DNA of 64,000 nt, taken from positions 1-64,000 of the forward strand of contig JAOZIH010000001.1 in NCBI GenBank assembly GCA_026014545.1. The letters run 5' to 3'. This stretch comes from Candidatus Bathyarchaeota archaeon. GTDB taxonomy: Archaea; Thermoproteota; Bathyarchaeia; Bathyarchaeales; Bathycorpusculaceae. A program made the position numbers and the translations under genes. Positions 63,285 to 64,000 of the stretch are shown here, in pieces (position 1 is the first letter of the stretch; every line of letters begins with the position of its first letter). Under the pieces are notes generated by a model. It was given only the letters and a program-made list of their open reading frames with translations. It was not told where the DNA came from and ran no database searches.

Positions 63285-63468
63285 TTTGCATCAACTGCTC
63301 CCTTTAGGTATTACGTTCAAACCTAAATTCCTATCTATTTTAAGCTTTAAACTTAACGTGAAATAACAAAGAAAAAGAATAAATCGAAAACGGCTGACAA
63401 ACAACTGTACAAGCCAGAAATTATACGCGCTTCCTAAATCCTCTGCCTTTTAAACAGTAAGGCAATAG

Positions 63469-63475
63469 AAAAAAA
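63469..63475 (-). terminator. T-run after the third PQQ-propeller gene
   Basis: On the minus strand a run of seven T (CTTTCTTTTTTTCTATTG) begins about 35 bases after the stop at 63510. Confidence 0.35.
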
Positions 63476-63509
63476 GAAAGGGAAAGAATCTCGGCGTCTG
63501 CTATTGCAG

Positions 63510-64000
63510 TTATGACCGCTTTCGGAGCACCAGTATGTTTATGATTGTGGCTACGATGATCACAATGATTATGCCAATTACTGCAGGCACAAAGTATATG
63601 TCCGCGATAGACTCGGCAGCGGTTGGCGGCGCTTCAGTGGCTGGCGGCGCTTCCTCTACATAGACAGCTGTTTCTGCATGCGAGCCGTAGTATGCCTTGG
63701 AGCCTGCGAAGCGTGCGATAATGGTGTACTTGCCGGGCACAGGCGGATCAAACGTGGCACTGTAGAAGCCAGACCCATCGCTTGTTGTTCTGGCAACCTC
63801 ATAATAGTTGTTGTTGGGATCAAGCACCTCGATGATGACTTCAACGCCCTTCACGTTAGCTGGGCATGGGAATTGCTTGTAGACGTAGAGCATCCAGTCA
63901 CTCATCGACTCGTCCGCCACGGCAGGCACGCCGTTCGGGAACCTCATAGCCAACGCTGGACTCTTCGTACCAGGCGAAACATCAGTGACCATACCTTTTA
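63510..64000 (-). CDS. C-terminal part of a third PQQ-propeller surface protein (5' end outside window)
   Basis: The frame is open to the window edge. The visible ~160 residues are a C-terminal Ig-like domain (KGMVTDVSPGTKS, RFPNGVPAVADESMSDWM, ATFDPPVPGKYTIIARFAG), a Pro/Thr-rich linker, one TM helix and LVLRKRS. This is closely similar to the end of the protein at 34914-37478 and clearly related to 6805-9342, so a PQQ-type propeller is expected upstream. The TM segment itself differs from the other two. Confidence 0.85.
   Translation of the reverse strand, partial: KGMVTDVSPGTKSPALAMRFPNGVPAVADESMSDWMLYVYKQFPCPANVKGVEVIIEVLDPNNNYYEVARTTSDGSGFYSATFDPPVPGKYTIIARFAGSKAYYGSHAETAVYVEEAPPATEAPPTAAESIADIYFVPAVIGIIIVIIVATIINILVLRKRS

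Noticed and set aside
1-64000. tRNA or rRNA genes
   Set aside because: I looked for T-loop sequences such as GGTTCGAATCC with pairing arms on both strands in the intergenic spaces and found none that fold. tRNA genes with unusual introns could be missed.
1-64000. CRISPR array
   Set aside because: The short repeated motif at 11.6-22.5 kb occurs singly, kilobases apart, in both orientations and without regular spacers, so it is not an array. No cas genes are present.

Overview
This 64-kb window is a chromosomal segment of an archaeon. The information-processing genes are archaeal in type: aIF1A, aIF2-beta, Rio1 kinase, a Dim2-like KH protein, Tsr3, membrane LonB, Hjc resolvase, archaeal TyrRS and AsnRS, and DUF373, DUF424, DUF763 and COG1340 proteins. 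Promoters look like TATA boxes about 25 bases before likely transcript starts, many starts are TTG or GTG, and Shine-Dalgarno sites are GGAGG or GGTGA. The large secreted PQQ-type propeller proteins, the ArnR1-like winged-helix regulators and the acetate genes fit the Bathyarchaeia (TACK side) best, but that is inference. There is no rRNA, recognisable tRNA, transposase, CRISPR array or phage gene.

Layout. 0-11.5 kb: end of a membrane-anchored protein, tyrS and a Toprim protein, a RAM-domain protein, a TGS GTPase, then on the minus strand a coiled-coil protein, DUF373 and uppS, followed by the first 845-aa PQQ-propeller surface protein and tsr3-nnr. 11.5-24.5 kb: a more open region (pncA, yjbQ, lonB, hjc, an ABC exporter pair, an Mrr-like nuclease, mobA, a ParA-like ATPase with a winged-helix partner). 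Its long intergenic spaces carry seven copies of a short dispersed motif. 24.5-34.8 kb: UPF0282 metallo-hydrolase, the aIF1A / rio1 / KH cluster, an HD phosphohydrolase, an aspartase/fumarase-family lyase, two surface proteins and aIF2-beta with DUF424. 34.9-49.7 kb: second PQQ-propeller protein, V4R protein, cysteine synthase, MgtC-like protein, an HTH-MNT/HEPN pair, an orphan DNA methyltransferase, cysS, lplA and a kelch surface protein. 49.9-64 kb: DUF763, a BioB-like radical SAM enzyme, a winged-helix regulator, acs and satP, a P-type cation ATPase, a membrane pyrophosphatase, an FNR-like reductase, asnS and the end of a third PQQ-propeller protein.

How parts may work together. satP (acetate uptake), acs (acetate activation, releasing PPi) and a predicted K+-independent H+-pumping pyrophosphatase could form an acetate assimilation unit that recovers PPi energy. 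lplA and the COG1856-type radical SAM protein may both serve lipoyl-cofactor supply. nnr and pncA sit close together and both act on NAD metabolites. The most unusual non-coding signals are the dispersed motif TGTATAC-NN-AAGCATCAACAA, confined here to 11.6-22.5 kb and often upstream of genes, and a 16-4-16 inverted repeat centred on the start codon of the HTH-MNT gene, which looks like an autoregulatory operator.
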